A DNA stretch of 64,000 nucleotides from Aralia elata (taxonomy: Eukaryota > Streptophyta > Magnoliopsida > Apiales > Araliaceae): contig JAVJAP010000041.1 of the NCBI GenBank assembly GCA_034770075.1, positions 1 to 64,000 on the forward strand, written 5' to 3'. The notes below the pieces were generated by a model. It had not been told where the DNA came from. It saw only the letters and a program-made list of their open reading frames with translations, and searched no databases. Below are positions 11,318 through 23,600 of the stretch, piece by piece; the stretch's first letter is position 1; the number at the start of each line of letters is the position of its first letter. A program made the translations under genes and the position numbers.

Positions 11318-12503
11318 CCTAGAAGACAAAGCAAATTATGTTATTCCTTTCTTACCAAATAAATAAAAATTGGACGACTAGAGTGCTCTTAATGAGCCGA
11401 GCCTAAATAATATATATTGATCATTAAATATATTATTAAAAACACAAATATTGTTTTACAATTTTTTGGTCCAGCCTTTATATTTCATATCCAAATTAGT
11501 ATAAAATTAGTATAAGTACTATTCAAAATTAATAACTATTAAATACTATCCAAATTTGTAAAGTATTTAAAAGAAACCCAATCTATTAGGAAATGGAAGC
11601 TGTCTTTTGTTTTTATATCTCTAATAGGAAAAAAGAACTTCTAAAAGAATTTTTATTTTTGATTTTATCAATTTTATTACAAGCATTTTTATCACAATTT
11701 TATGTAAGATAATATATTTTAACAAACTTTATGTAGGATAATTTTATTATTACAATTTTATTAAGATATTAAGATAATCAATTATTTTATTAAAAAACAA
11801 AAAATTCTTAGCAAATCACGTGATTTAATTATATTAATATTAGTTGTGACTCTCATTATTAAATTAATGTATGACTACATTAAAATTTGATTTAATTAAA
11901 TTCATTAAAAATTTATTTTTTTTATGAAATCAATGATTATTAGTGTTAATAATATATATGATTTTTTTTCTGAAGCATAATAACCGTAAATTAGTTCAAA
12001 AATTATTGGACTCATTACTAAGTAATTGTCATAATAAAATCAAAATTTATTAAATTTTGAGTTTCATAATTATATTAGGATTAGAATTTCAAGCGAATTT
12101 TGGCAATATAACAACAATAATATAGAATTTCATTACAAATTTAAATAAAATTAAAATAATTATTTTCTCATAAACATAATTAAATAAATTTACATATCAT
12201 TCAAATGCTTAGTTTAATAATTGATCGAATGAACCTATAATATATGGTTTAACAATTTATTATTTAATAAGTATTTAGTAATTTAATAATTACAATTATC
12301 TTTTTAAAATTTTAATGAATAGTTACTTTATATTTAATTAATTATCTTAACAATTAAGATAATAAACCATCATTCATGCCGCTTGTAATTCACACGGATT
12401 AGTGAACTTGAACTTCTTTAAATACTTAAGTGGAGCTTAAGTTGTGATTCGCTCGAACTTGACTTAATTAAACTTGACATTTTAAGCATAAAATGCTAGA
12501 GCA

Positions 12504-12504
<1 letters not shown>

Positions 12505-12602
<98 letters not shown>
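12505..12602. repeat. (TAA)n microsatellite, about 32 units
   Basis: Nearly uninterrupted TAA repeat of 98 bp. The same spot in copy C (about 24,985-25,010) has only a few A/T-rich bases, so the expansion is specific to copy B. Confidence 0.95.
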
Positions 12603-13083
12603 TTTGGCGCTTTTCCCACTAAAAAAAGACTATCCGAAGTATTTGGTGTTTCGCCCAATCAATATCATCTTTGCCTTCCACAAGTGGGAAAGGGAAATTC
12701 TGAAGGCGGAATGTAAAATTTAATGTCAAAAAAATCTCAAGGCGGTTCATTCGACGAAACTTCAATACTCTGCCTCTGCCTAATCCTATCAAACAACAAG
12801 ACCCTCATCCTATCATCCTATTTATATTTACTTCTACAAAAGTTATGCTATGTATTGTATATTTTATTTTTTAAAAGGTTCTGTTATTTATTGTGTGACG
12901 AGTCTGTGATCAATTATAATTATGAAATATATATTCATGTATAAGATAAAATTATAAGAATTCTCATTTATTACATATTTTTTTTTATAAAAATTAGCAT
13001 TAATATTTATACACATAACTGGCAATCAAAAAATTAACATAAATATTCAATAAGAAGAAAAGGAAGGAACGATGGAATGATGA

Positions 13084-14660
13084 GAGGAGACAACAAATCA
13101 ACTTTGAGAAACAGTTGAAGGCTCACACAGTTGAAGAGGCAATTTGGGATATGGTATGTTTTATATTAGTGTAGGCTCACACAGTTGAAGAGGAGGGATA
13201 CATATTCGTGTAGGCTTTTTCACACAGTTGAAGAGGAGGAGGAGGAGGAGGAGGAGGGATACTTATATTAGTGTACAAACAATGACGCAATTGAAGAGGC
13301 TCACACAGTTGAAGAGGAGGGATAGGCTATACATATTAGACGGAGGGATACATATTAGTGTAATGACAACCACAATAATGGAAGGATATATATTGGTGTA
13401 ATGACAACCACAATAATGGAGTTTCACACGGGGAGGAGGAGGGATACATGGAGTTTGGAGTTTCACACAGTAGGGGGGATACATATTAGATGGAATTTGG
13501 TGTTTTGAAGGTCTTTGGGATGTAGGCCACGCTAGGAGGAGGGTTGTTGGATATTTTTAAATTTAGAAAATATATAATAAATATATTATATATTGTCTAT
13601 ATAGTTAATAAATGAATTGATTCTCTTAAATAAGAGAAAAATATTATAATGGTAATAACTTAGGTTCAAGTCACGGCAATAACATTATTACAATTTTTTT
13701 AATTAATTATTAATTAATTGGGCCAACGATAAAATTGCAGAGTATGACGACCAAAATTGCAGAGTACGGCAAACAGAGACATACCTCTTCAGAGGGGTGT
13801 TTGGAAACCTATAAATTGGTTGTCAATCTTCCCAAAATCATAATTTCAAATCAAATCATCCTTCTCAAGTTCTTAACTTCTAAAAGAAACATTTTCTTCT
13901 TTCACATTTATAATTTTGCACTAAATTTGTTTCTACACAACAAAATCTAGTACAAAAGTAAAATCTGGGTCTGTCTTATCTTAGTAGACTAATTCGCAGT
14001 AGTCTTATGTAACAAAATTAAGGGGCGAATATAGTCTTAAAGAAAAAGTGGTCAACCATTCGATTCAGGTGATAATATTATCGTTCTATATCATCTTACA
14101 AAAACAAGGGATACATATTAGATAGGAGGAGGCTGGAGTTTACACATATTTGATAGGAGGCTGGAATTTGGTGTTTTTCTGGTAGGGAGGGAGGAGGGAG
14201 GAGGGAGGAGGGAGGAGGGATACACTTTTGACATATTTTAGTGGGATGTAGGCCACACAGGTCTTTGGGTCACACAGTAGGAGGAGAATTTGGTGTTTTG
14301 GGACTTTTGAAGATACACGTAGGAGGGGAGGGATTTTGAAGGGAGGAATACATATTTTAGTGGGATGTAGGCCACAATTTTAAGATACGTGTTTTGAAGG
14401 GTAGGCGGAGGAATTTGGTGTTTTGAAGGTCTTTGGGATGTAGGCCACACTTTTACTTTTGATAGTAGTAGGAATTTGGTGTTTGTGGATTTTGAAGACT
14501 GACGTAAGGAGGAATTTGGTGTTTGTAGGAGGGATTTTGAAGACTGACGTGGGCCACACTTTTGAAGGTCTTTGGGTCACACAGTAGGAGGAGGGGATAC
14601 ATAACATATTTGATAGGATGGAATGGGAGTGTTTGGGATCACACGCAGAGGAGGATGAAC
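13084..14660. repeat. GA-rich degenerate minisatellite, interrupted by a probable solo LTR
   Basis: Modules such as TCACACAGTTGAAGAGGAGG, GGGATACATATTAG, GGGATGTAGGCCACA, GAATTTGGTGTTTTG and GAAGGTCTTTGGG are reused in varying order, with pure GGA tracts at 13,228-13,256 and 14,185-14,220. Both halves (13,084-13,544 and 14,107-14,660) use the same modules, so the LTR-like block inserted into an existing array. Several open frames occur on the minus strand but only as repeats of these modules. Confidence 0.8.
13545..14106. mobile_element. Probable solo LTR inside the minisatellite
   Basis: A 562-bp block, foreign to the surrounding array, begins TGTTGGATATTTTTAAATTT and ends CTTACAAAAACA. It is flanked by AGGGT on the left and AGGGA on the right, a 5-bp target duplication with one difference. 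CCTATAAATTGG at about 13,810 could be a TATA box. TG...CA and size fit a copia-like LTR; the family is uncertain. Confidence 0.5.
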
Positions 14661-14885
14661 TCATGATCGAAAGTATTATTGTTAATAATTTAATTTTTTA
14701 TATATAGATAAATTTTTTTTATATCTTTTGATGTGGAACTGAGGTGTTACAAAAGAGGTCGGGGAATGGAGTGATTTATTGGTTTAAGTATTACTTCTAC
14801 TTTTTAATTTTTGTAATTAAGACATACTTTCTAATTATTTTCACTTTGGTCCAATTAAAACTAGAGTCCTCTTAACATGTGCCCT

Positions 14886-15070
14886 AAGAGCACATATTAA
14901 GCACGAAAAACAAGAGATGAGCCTCATTAAATATAATTTGTTTATGCATTTATACTTAATTCAATGCACGGGGTCCACTAATATATTATTTTTTTATGCA
15001 TTAAATTCAGTGCAAATGTATAAACAAATAGTGGGTCTCATCTCTTGTTTTCTGTGCTTAAAGAAAACCC
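14886..15070. mobile_element. Foldback MITE
   Basis: Left arm words TTAAGCACGAAAAACAAGAG and TTTGTTTATGCATTTATA are mirrored by ATGTATAAACAAATA and CTCTTGTTTTCTGTGCTTAA on the right, giving arms of about 70 bp around a short AT-rich centre. No clear target duplication, so I do not assign a superfamily. Confidence 0.65.
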
Positions 15071-16501
15071 TTAAAACTATCATATCATAAATTAATGATA
15101 TAGAATGAACACGTGTGGTGTGTCAATAAAAGCTATGAGATCTATTAGGGGTTCCAACAAAACATCAACATTAACAGCGTGTCAATACAATGCTTGTGTG
15201 TTAAAGAAGACTAATGATTGAATTATTTAAAATAATTTTATTGGATTAAAAGGTTAAAAGAGAAATACAACATCACATACTTATTTAAAAGTTGCATTTA
15301 GTTTTTTTTTTTTGTTGCTAGAAATGGACTTTTTTCATTGAAAACTATTAAGAATTAATCTTTAATATTAATGAAATAGTTACTTAATTTCTTATGTTAG
15401 TTACTTATTATTTGTTTTATTTAGTTGTTTTTAATATTGTTATTACCTTTTTGCCCTTTTAATTCATTAAAAGTATTAAGAGATAATTGAAAAATGGTAT
15501 TTTTTTCCTACACATCAACACTAAACAACTTCTGTTGAATCACGTCATTACTTTATGATGTGGAGCTTCAGTTGGACTATCATGAAAAGAAAAGAAAAAT
15601 TAAAAAAAGTAAAAAGATCGGAGTAATAATTTGCTTTTAAGCCTTCTTTGTTTGGACACTTTCATTCTTATCTCTAAGATTTTTATTTAATATGTAATTT
15701 ATATTCCTTGGAAGTGGAGTGTTCAAAAAAAATATCCCTAAATTTCTTGAATATTTAATTTAACAAAAATAACACAATAATAAAACCTTCTAAAAGCCCA
15801 TGACTTTGAGGTATGCTAATTCTCATTTCCTTTGAGACGATAAAATGATGAAATTAGGATAGTAAACTTGAAGGTATTGTATTATATTGGAGTGTGAGTA
15901 GGGGTGAGTATGATGCGATTTCGAACAAAAATTGGACATGAAACCACTTTGATGCGGTTGCCTAAATCAGAAATCATAACATGAAACCACTCGGATCGAT
16001 GCAGTGCAGTTTTAAAAAATGTGGTGCAGTATTAAATGGTTCGGTTTCGACTCGAAAATCAATTGGAATAAAAAATAAACATGTCATACTTTCTAAATTT
16101 TAAATAAATCTCAATCATAATTGACTTATTGTTATAAATAATATTCAACTACAAAAAGTTAAATTCTTGAAAACTTTAAAACTTTCAATTTCTCAAATTA
16201 AAAAGTTAAATTTTGGTACCATATAAATTTTGAAGATCCATACATTACGTACACAACAACTATTCAAATAACTGTATGTTTGACAACATAATTCTAAGTT
16301 TATGCAACTGAAATCGAAAGTAGCTAGATTTATAATTTTATATAATTAAAATTTAATATTCCAGAACTTAATATTCAGTTGCCAAGCATAGATAATAGAA
16401 AAAAACTTGAAAATCCTATACCGTTAAAAGAATTGATTATGCAAGCAGTACACCCAGAGTGAAAATTAAAAGCTACTCCCTCAACTCTGACAACAAATAT
16501 A
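15071..16501. other. AT-rich spacer with remnant repeats
   Basis: No gene seen. At about 15,900-16,075 there is a GGGGTGAGTATGATGCG... GGTTCGGTTTCGACTCG stretch resembling the end of a decayed DNA transposon; related words (TGCGATTT, GAACAAAAATTG) recur at about 19,470-19,550. Confidence 0.4.
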
Positions 16502-16510
16502 ATATATAAA

Positions 16511-16690
16511 GGCTTAAATATAAATTATTACCCTAAACTATTACCTTTTTTTCACTTCGGTGATCCACCTTTTAATTTTTACAATCAAGACATTAAACTT
16601 CTAATTTTTTCCACTTTATTTCAATTTAAGTGCCATGTCACAAATTCATGACGTGGCTTGAACACATGGCATCCCAATGCTGATGTGTTA
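16511..16690 (+). repeat. Left terminal inverted repeat of unit 1
   Basis: Words such as CCCTAAACTATTACC, CACTTCGGTGATCCACC and ATGTCACAAATT are repeated in reverse complement at about 17,868-18,042 (GGTGGATCACCGAAGTG, AATTTGTGACAT). Identity is high but with several indels. Confidence 0.85.
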
Positions 16691-16839
16691 ATAGAAGATT
16701 GATTTTATATTTAATTTAAATTATTTTATGAAATTACAAGGGTGAAAATGTAAAAAACCAAATAACTAGTTAAAAATGATAAAAATATTATTCACGACCA
16801 TCATTAACACCTAAAATTAATTAATTAATTTAAAAGTAA

Positions 16840-17345
16840 CTTTAAAAATTGTTGGTATACCTTCAGATCATCCCAAACCTTCCTCGCCGCCACTCCTTCA
16901 GATCTACCAATCTCTCTCTTCAAACCACTCTCCTCAGCCACCCTATCGAAATCATCCCAAAGCTTCCTCGTCGGGCCACGCTGAACCGATTCTCTCTCAC
17001 CACCTTCGCTCTCTTCATCTTCACCCACCAAAATCTGTCGCCTCCATTTAATCGCCAATGGAGCAGGCGGCGGCGATGGATTGGAGGGTTTGTTAGAAAT
17101 CTGATTAATTTGAGATTGCATATTTCTCGTCACGATGGACCTTTCTCGCTCCGCCTGCAGTTTTATGATGTTGCCTTCAATGCGGCCTTGGAGGTGGAGG
17201 TGCGTGGAGTTCAAGCCGCCCGTGGACCAGTGGGCTTCTTCGGCCCACGACATCAGTGGGTCGAGAACCAGAATCGATGGATCGACCCGCTCGTCGTTCA
17301 GCTTCACGTCGGTGTAGATTCAAGGCTTTGGTAGGCTGCTGCCGT
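16840..17345 (-). pseudogene. Captured host-gene exon inside the Mutator-like element
   Basis: The GC-richer stretch is open on the minus strand from a possible acceptor (TACGGCAG, near 17,340) to a possible donor AAG|GTATACC near 16,855, about 160 codons. The frame reads DVKLNDERVDPSILVLDPL, then a segment with LQGRIEGNIIKLQAERERS, a PSPPPAPLAIKWRR linker, an acidic run EDEESEGGERES and two RKxWDD repeats. I do not recognise the family. The base composition and splice-like edges differ sharply from the AT-rich TIRs and point to a captured exon of a cellular gene. The plus strand is also open over much of this region; I prefer the minus strand because of the splice sites and the plausible protein composition. 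Confidence 0.5.
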
Positions 17346-17867
17346 AGAATATTTTATGTAAAATCCTAGATCTATTGAGCTTAGCAAATAGCTTTAAAAA
17401 ATCACAATCCCCGATTAAAAAAGGGAGAAAATAAATAAAAGAGAAGATGAAGACGAAGAAGTAGCAACATATGTTTATTGTTTTGGTTTTGAGAATATTT
17501 TTTTTTTTATTTTGAATTTTTGACACATCATTTCCATATTTGAGTCTGATTTTTGAAATGAATTATGTTATTTGGTTGTTGTTATAATAATTTGTTGGGT
17601 GATCTTGAGGGAGGAGAAAATTAATGAGTTGAAATGGATTTGGGTGTGTAAAAATGGTATTGATGGTGCCCAATAATGACACTTGTGGTTGGTGGCTATG
17701 TGACGGTTTTGGTAGTGATTTTTGATCCATGTTCGTGCCGGTAGATTCATCAATAGAAGGTTGATTTTTGTTTTTGTTTTTGTTTTTCCTTCTAATATGG
17801 ATGTATGTTACTATTTTGCCCTTTTGAAAGTTTAAAATGATAAAAATTAAGTGAAAATAATTTAATT

Positions 17868-18042
17868 GACACATGAGAACTAAAATGCCACATGTCTATG
17901 CCACATTATCAATTTGTGACATAACAATTTTAATTGAATCAAAGTGAAAAAAATTGAAAGTTTAATTGCCTAATTAAAAAAATTGAAAGGTGGATCACCG
18001 AAGTGGAAAAAAGTAATAGTTTAGGATAGTAATTTATAGGCC
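17868..18042 (-). repeat. Right terminal inverted repeat of unit 1
   Basis: Reverse complement of 16,511-16,690 with indels, ending GGATAGTAATTTATAGGCC. The final GGCC coincides with the first bases of unit 2. Confidence 0.8.
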
Positions 18043-18961
18043 TAAATATGGATTAATACCCTGAACTTTTAATATTTTTTTCACTTTGGGGATTGCCTTC
18101 TTAATTTTTTCAATTAGGGGATTAAATTTTTAATTTTTTCCACTTTGGGGATTGTCTTCTCAAAATTTTCAATTAAAGGATTAAACTTTTAATTTTTTTC
18201 CACTTTGGCGATTGTATTCTCAATTTTTTCTATTAGGGGATTACACTTTTAATTTTTTATGATTACGTTTAATTGATACCGTCACGTCAGAAAATTGACA
18301 ACATGACAGCGGCAGGTGATTAAAAATACTTATGTGTAATATTGAGTCTTATTTTAACATTTATTCAATTAATTTTTTGTACCAAAAATGGTAAATATAT
18401 GACCATTATTAATTTTAAAGTAAATTATTATTATTATAATTTTAATATAAAACCATTATTAATTTTTAAAGTAAATTTAATGATAATTTTATCCTTTTTG
18501 GTAAATTATTAATTTTTTAAATTTAATTTTTTGGTAAATTTAATTTTTAAAGTAAATTTAATGACAAAATTTTAAAGTAAAATTAATAATGGTCTTATAT
18601 TTACCCTTTTTGGTACAAAAAATTAATTGAATAAATGTTAAAATGAGACTCAATATTACACACAAGTATTTTTTTAGTCACGTGTCGCTGCAATATAATC
18701 AATTTTCTGACGTGACACTATCAATTTAGACGTAATAAAAAAATTTAAAAGTTTAATCCTCTAATAAAAAAAATTGAGAAGACAATCCCCAAGTGGAAAA
18801 AAAATTAAAAGTTTAATCCCCTAATTGAAAAAATTGAGAAGACAATTTTCAATGTGAAAAAAAATTAAAAGTTTAATCCTTGAAAAAATTGAGAAGACAA
18901 TTCCCAAAGTAGGAAAACATTAAAAGTTCAGGGTATTAATGACCTAATTTATTTTTAAGCC
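18038..18961. repeat. Unit 2: foldback with tandem repeats in both arms
   Basis: Two arms of about 440 bp are near-complementary around a centre at about 18,490 (ATGACCATTATTAATTTTAAA versus its mirror near 18,585). Each arm holds about three degenerate 60-bp repeats of ATTGAGAAGACAATCCCC.. / ..TTAAAAGTTTAATCCCCTAA. Single-stranded forms of this DNA, or a transcript across it, would fold into one long hairpin. Confidence 0.85.
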
Positions 18962-18970
18962 ATATATAAA

Positions 18971-19003
18971 AGAAACAATTTATAAAGTAAGACTTTCTTT
19001 CTT

Positions 19004-19056
<53 letters not shown>

Positions 19057-20069
19057 AAGATAAAATCGTAGCTAAATCATGTGGATAAATAGCATCCATT
19101 TGGTGCAGTCAAGACAGGTAGGTATATATTTTACGCAAACTAATTAAAAAGTTAATTTTGAAAATGATATAAATACCCAGAGAGAGACGCATTGAACACA
19201 ATATATAGGGGCTGAATAAATGTTTGTTTGTGGTCCCAGATACAAATGTGGTTAATTAATTAATATAGGTAATGACTAATGAGCAATAGTTGTGTAATGG
19301 ACGTAGATTAAAATTATATATATATATATATAGATATAGAGAGAGAGAGAGAGTTGGCAGGTGAGATTTCTGGGGCCTTATTTCCGTTGGGCTTGTGGGT
19401 GAACTGTCAGTTGAGTTCCAGCCCGTCCATATCCATCAACAGTATATAAGAATTAATGCCCATTTCTATTTGGTGCGATTTAGAACAAAAATTGCACATA
19501 AAACTACTTTAATATGATTGTTATAAAATTGCACATAAAATAAGCTAAACAGTTCAGGCTCGATTCGTATTCGCTCGACTAAAAATTCGATTCGAGCTCG
19601 ATTCGAAATATAAATGATTCAAATATGAACAAATTTTAAAATTCAATAAATTACTCAAACCTCTTCAAATTATAATTTTATATTGATACTCGAATCATAT
19701 TCGCTCGAAAAATTCAAATTGTTCGGACTTGATTCGAGATCGTACTCGACTCGGTAGCTAAACGAGCCTCAATCAAACCTTATTTCATACTCAATAAATT
19801 TTGTGAACCAAATCTGAGCAACTCAATACTCGACTCGACTCGTTTCATTTACACTCTTACATAAAACGATAAAAAAATATGTTTTTTTTCAAAGCCCTAC
19901 TTTTTGAAAACACAATATAATTTATAATCAAGTATATCATTATTATTATAATATCAGAACCAATCAAACTTTATTAAAAAAAGATTTATGATAAAATTCC
20001 GTTACTTTTGCGACAAATGAAAAAAAACTTTTGCACTTCCATTTTTCATCAACATATGCTAGTATAATG
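18971..20069. other. Spacer with microsatellites and a TCGA-rich repeat
   Basis: No gene seen. It contains a (TAA)n microsatellite at about 19,008-19,052, a (TA)n(GA)n tract at 19,314-19,353, and, at about 19,545-19,865, a repeat full of CTCGACTCG/CGATTCGAG words that ends CGTTTCATTTACACTC. That ending is typical of a common plant hAT-like non-autonomous family, but the opposite end is not clear enough to call borders. Confidence 0.45.
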
Positions 20070-20665
20070 TTATCCTCCATTTTTCATCGACATATGCTAG
20101 CTGGGGTTGATGATTTAAAGAAACTTCCGTTAATTTGCGATGACTCCGTTGGTGATGTTGATGTTGATGACGCTATCAATTGGCACTTTAAATAAGAGAG
20201 CATATATCGTATAATTTTGTGATGTGTGTCAACAATTTTATGATAATAAATATATTAATTTGAGCCCTTAAAAGAGATATTTTAGTTTCATAGTTATATT
20301 AATGGTACTTTACAAACTCAAAGTCATATAAATTTTATATATTTATATGTTCTTTGTATATTTATGGTTGTAGTTTTTTAAAATAATCCTAAAGAAATCA
20401 TTTTAATCGTCTAGGGGAACTATCTTCGATTTTATTGGAAATATAGTTGTAACGTGTGATATTAAATTTTGTAAACTTATGTTATGACTTAATTTCTTTT
20501 TTCACACTTTCAAAGGAGAATGAAAACAATTAATTATTTCCCCCCTAAACTCCTAGAAGACAAAGGAAACTAATATGTTATTATTTTCTTATCAAATAAA
20601 TAAAAATTGGACGACTAGAGTGCTCTTGGTGAGTCGAGCCTGAATAATTTATATTGATCATTAAA

Positions 20666-23600
20666 TCTATTAATTATACTAAAACGCAGTTAATATGACC
20701 ACATCATGACATTTGTCAATCTCACAATTCAACACTTGTCATGCCTCATTAATGCTCTCCAATCTATTATCTATTATCTACTACCTATTATCTATTACCT
20801 ATTATACATACTAAAATACACTACCGCTCATGCAACATTAATTACCCCTCACACAATATTATATAATAGATTTCTAACCAAAATTTTAACAATTACTAAA
20901 ATAAAAAATTCCTTAAACAAATACTACCAAAAACGAATCCAAATTACAAATAGATTTATAATATTATTTATATTATACATGCTCACACAACAATCTGTAA
21001 TATAAATTTATATCCAACTTTTAAAAACTACCAATATAAAAAAAAATCTAAAATTTAAACTATTCTAATATTATCAACTAATTTAATTTCTCAATATTTT
21101 AACATAAAAATCATAAATTGAACTATTGAATTTAATTTACATATAATTTTCACGTCTAAAATTTTCTAATTTTTTTTAATTTTATTCTCACCCTAAAAAT
21201 CTAAACTAATATTTAACTTCATTCTCACCCTAAAAATCTAAACTGATATTCTTATTTTATGATCGTATTATTTTAATTCTTTGGGATAATTTTTATTTAG
21301 TTATATTGATTGAGTACTATCTTATTTTTATAATTTTTTATGTACATTAATTTTTCTCATGTGCGAAAGACTTATAATAATTACGTTGTAATTAAACAAT
21401 TACATAATTAATATTTAATTATTTATAGGTACTATAATCAATCAATTTTAATTTAAAAATACCATCTTAAAAAAAATATTACACTCTCAGACTATCAAAC
21501 AAGAAACAAGCATACTAAGGGTTATTTCATAAAATACAAATTTATAATCAACAAACTAAATAACATCCCGTCACAAACGCTTGAGTTTGGACTTTGGACT
21601 TTGGACTTTTGAATTTTTTTTATTATCCCATTTTTGCAGATAACTTGAACATAAAAATATCTGATATTATCCAATAATTTAATTTTTGAACTGATATCAA
21701 ATAATATCTCATAAAATCACCCAAGAAATATTTATATTATAATTATTACTCTCTATTTTTTTATTATATCTATTAACTAAGGTTAGAATAACAAATCTAA
21801 ATTGATATTATATCCCAAAATTGCACCAATTCCAAATTGATACTATTCAATAAATTGGTTTTTCAATTATGATAATTACATTTACATTTTAGACAATCAT
21901 AATAATACTCAACTCCCATCTAAATTTTTAAGTACCAGTTAGTACCCCTACAAGTTTTTAGGGTTGACTAAATAAATAAAGTGACATATTTATCCTTACA
22001 TGTCATCAAATTTTAATTCATGAATAATATATATATTTTAAACAATATATTTTAATGGGGTTGTTCTAATTAGAGTAATTGAGTATGTTGATAGTTTAGT
22101 TTTTGGCGTTTAACAACAGAAAATATTATTTGTCTTATAATCAACAAAATGAATAATCCCGCCGCAACGCAAAATTATTACTGACTGTTAATTGAAAAAC
22201 TAGAGGGGTGACAAGTGTTATTATAATTATCTACATGGGGTGTCAGTGTATTTTACTCTTTTTTAGTTCTATACTCACATAAAAAAAATGTAACATTATC
22301 CCATAAATATGTAACACATGCAAATCTAAACTGATATTATATCCCAATATTGCAGCAATTCCAAATTGATATTATCCAATAATTTGATTTATAATTTTTT
22401 TTACTATCCCATTTTTGCAAATAACTATAACGTACAAATATTTGATATTATCCAATAATTTGATTTTGAATTTTTTTTATCTCATAATTAGGTTTTTTGT
22501 TATACATTTGCTAGATAAATTTTCAATTTACATATATACCGTCTTCTTATTATAATTTAATTTATTAATTACATATATAAATTTATAATTAACAAAATAA
22601 ATAATCCCTCTGCAACGCGCAGGGTTGTACCAAACAATATATATCTTTTATCTTTAACTGCATTTTAAAATTTTAATAATTTAAAACTTTTAAAATAAAC
22701 ACAGATATACATCATTGGTTGCACTTCAAGTACCAAACAATATATATCTTTTATCTGTAACTGCATTTTAAAATTTTATCTAGAAATAATTGGGGTGGAT
22801 ATACGCTAATTGGGGTGGATATACACTAATTTAAATATTTTAATAATTTAAGATATACACTAATTTAAAATTTTAAAATTTAAAACTTTTAACTGCATTT
22901 TAATATTTTAATAATTTAAAATATACATAGATATACACTAATTTATATAACTGCATTTTAAAATTTTAGTAATTTAAATCTTATTAAAATTTGGAGATTT
23001 GAATCCTATTAAAATTAGGAGAACTAATAAATAAAACATAATTTAATCCGCTATTATCACAATTTGTTTTCTTCATCCTACTACTGTTGTATATCAAAAA
23101 GTTATAACTTCCACCGATAAAAGTTTACATAATCTTTTATCCGTCATTATCACAACACACGAATTCTTTTAGCCTACTACTGCTATATTTCTTTTCTTTA
23201 GCCTACTATTGCTATTTATCCATGATTAGCATAACACATGTATTTTTTTAGCCTACTACTGTTATATTTCTTTTCTTTAGCCTACTATTACTATTTATCC
23301 GTGATTAGCACAACACAGGTATTCTTTTAGCCTACTACTATATTTCTTTTCTTTAGCCTACTACTGCTATTTATCTGTGATTACCACAACGCATGTATTC
23401 TTTTAGCCTACTACTACTATATTTCTTTTCTTTACTCTACTATTGTTATTTATCCGTGATTAGCACAACAGAAGTATTCTTTTATTCAAATTAAAAAATA
23501 ATATTATACTTTTTTACTATACAATAATATTACTTTGCTTCTTTTATTCTTCTTTTTTGTACTATTAACAAATTTTATTACTTTTTTTCTAACACAATAA

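Larger units (their letters stand above)
10318..13050. repeat. Duplicated segment, copy B
   Basis: It starts with a piece homologous to MSL10-like exon 1 (TTGAATTGCCTCTC, TCTATCATCGAAT, ATTTTATCCTCCATTTTT) and then, after an internal deletion relative to copy A, follows the upstream DNA. From about 10,790 it matches copy C to 13,050 apart from three local events: a hAT-type MITE at 10,869-11,317, a TAA microsatellite at 12,505-12,602, and a roughly 85-bp tandem duplication at about 10,590-10,710. The exon piece is far too short to code for a channel. Confidence 0.8.
16511..18961. mobile_element. Composite Mutator-like element with perfect 9-bp target duplication
   Basis: ATATATAAA flanks the block on both sides (16,502-16,510 and 18,962-18,970). 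The outer ends are inverted: GGCTTAAATATAAATTA on the left and TAATTTATTTTTAAGCC on the right. Inside are two inverted-repeat units: unit 1 (16,511 to about 18,042, arms of about 180 bp, holding a gene fragment) and unit 2 (about 18,038-18,961, almost entirely foldback). They meet at a GGCC that can serve as the end of both. A 9-bp duplication, long TIRs and a captured host fragment fit a Pack-MULE. No transposase is encoded. Confidence 0.85.

Noticed and set aside
13263..14664. Several minus-strand open frames with Pro/Tyr/Cys-rich repeats
   Set aside because: They are read through shuffled minisatellite modules and show no domain.
16849..17334. Plus-strand open frame of about 160 codons in the Mutator-like element
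   Set aside because: It mirrors the minus-strand captured exon; Arg/Leu-rich composition and lack of splice logic make the minus strand more likely.
20706..21005. Plus-strand open frame in the Helitron
   Set aside because: Low-complexity Ile/Tyr/Thr-rich translation of AT-rich repeats; no Rep or helicase motif.
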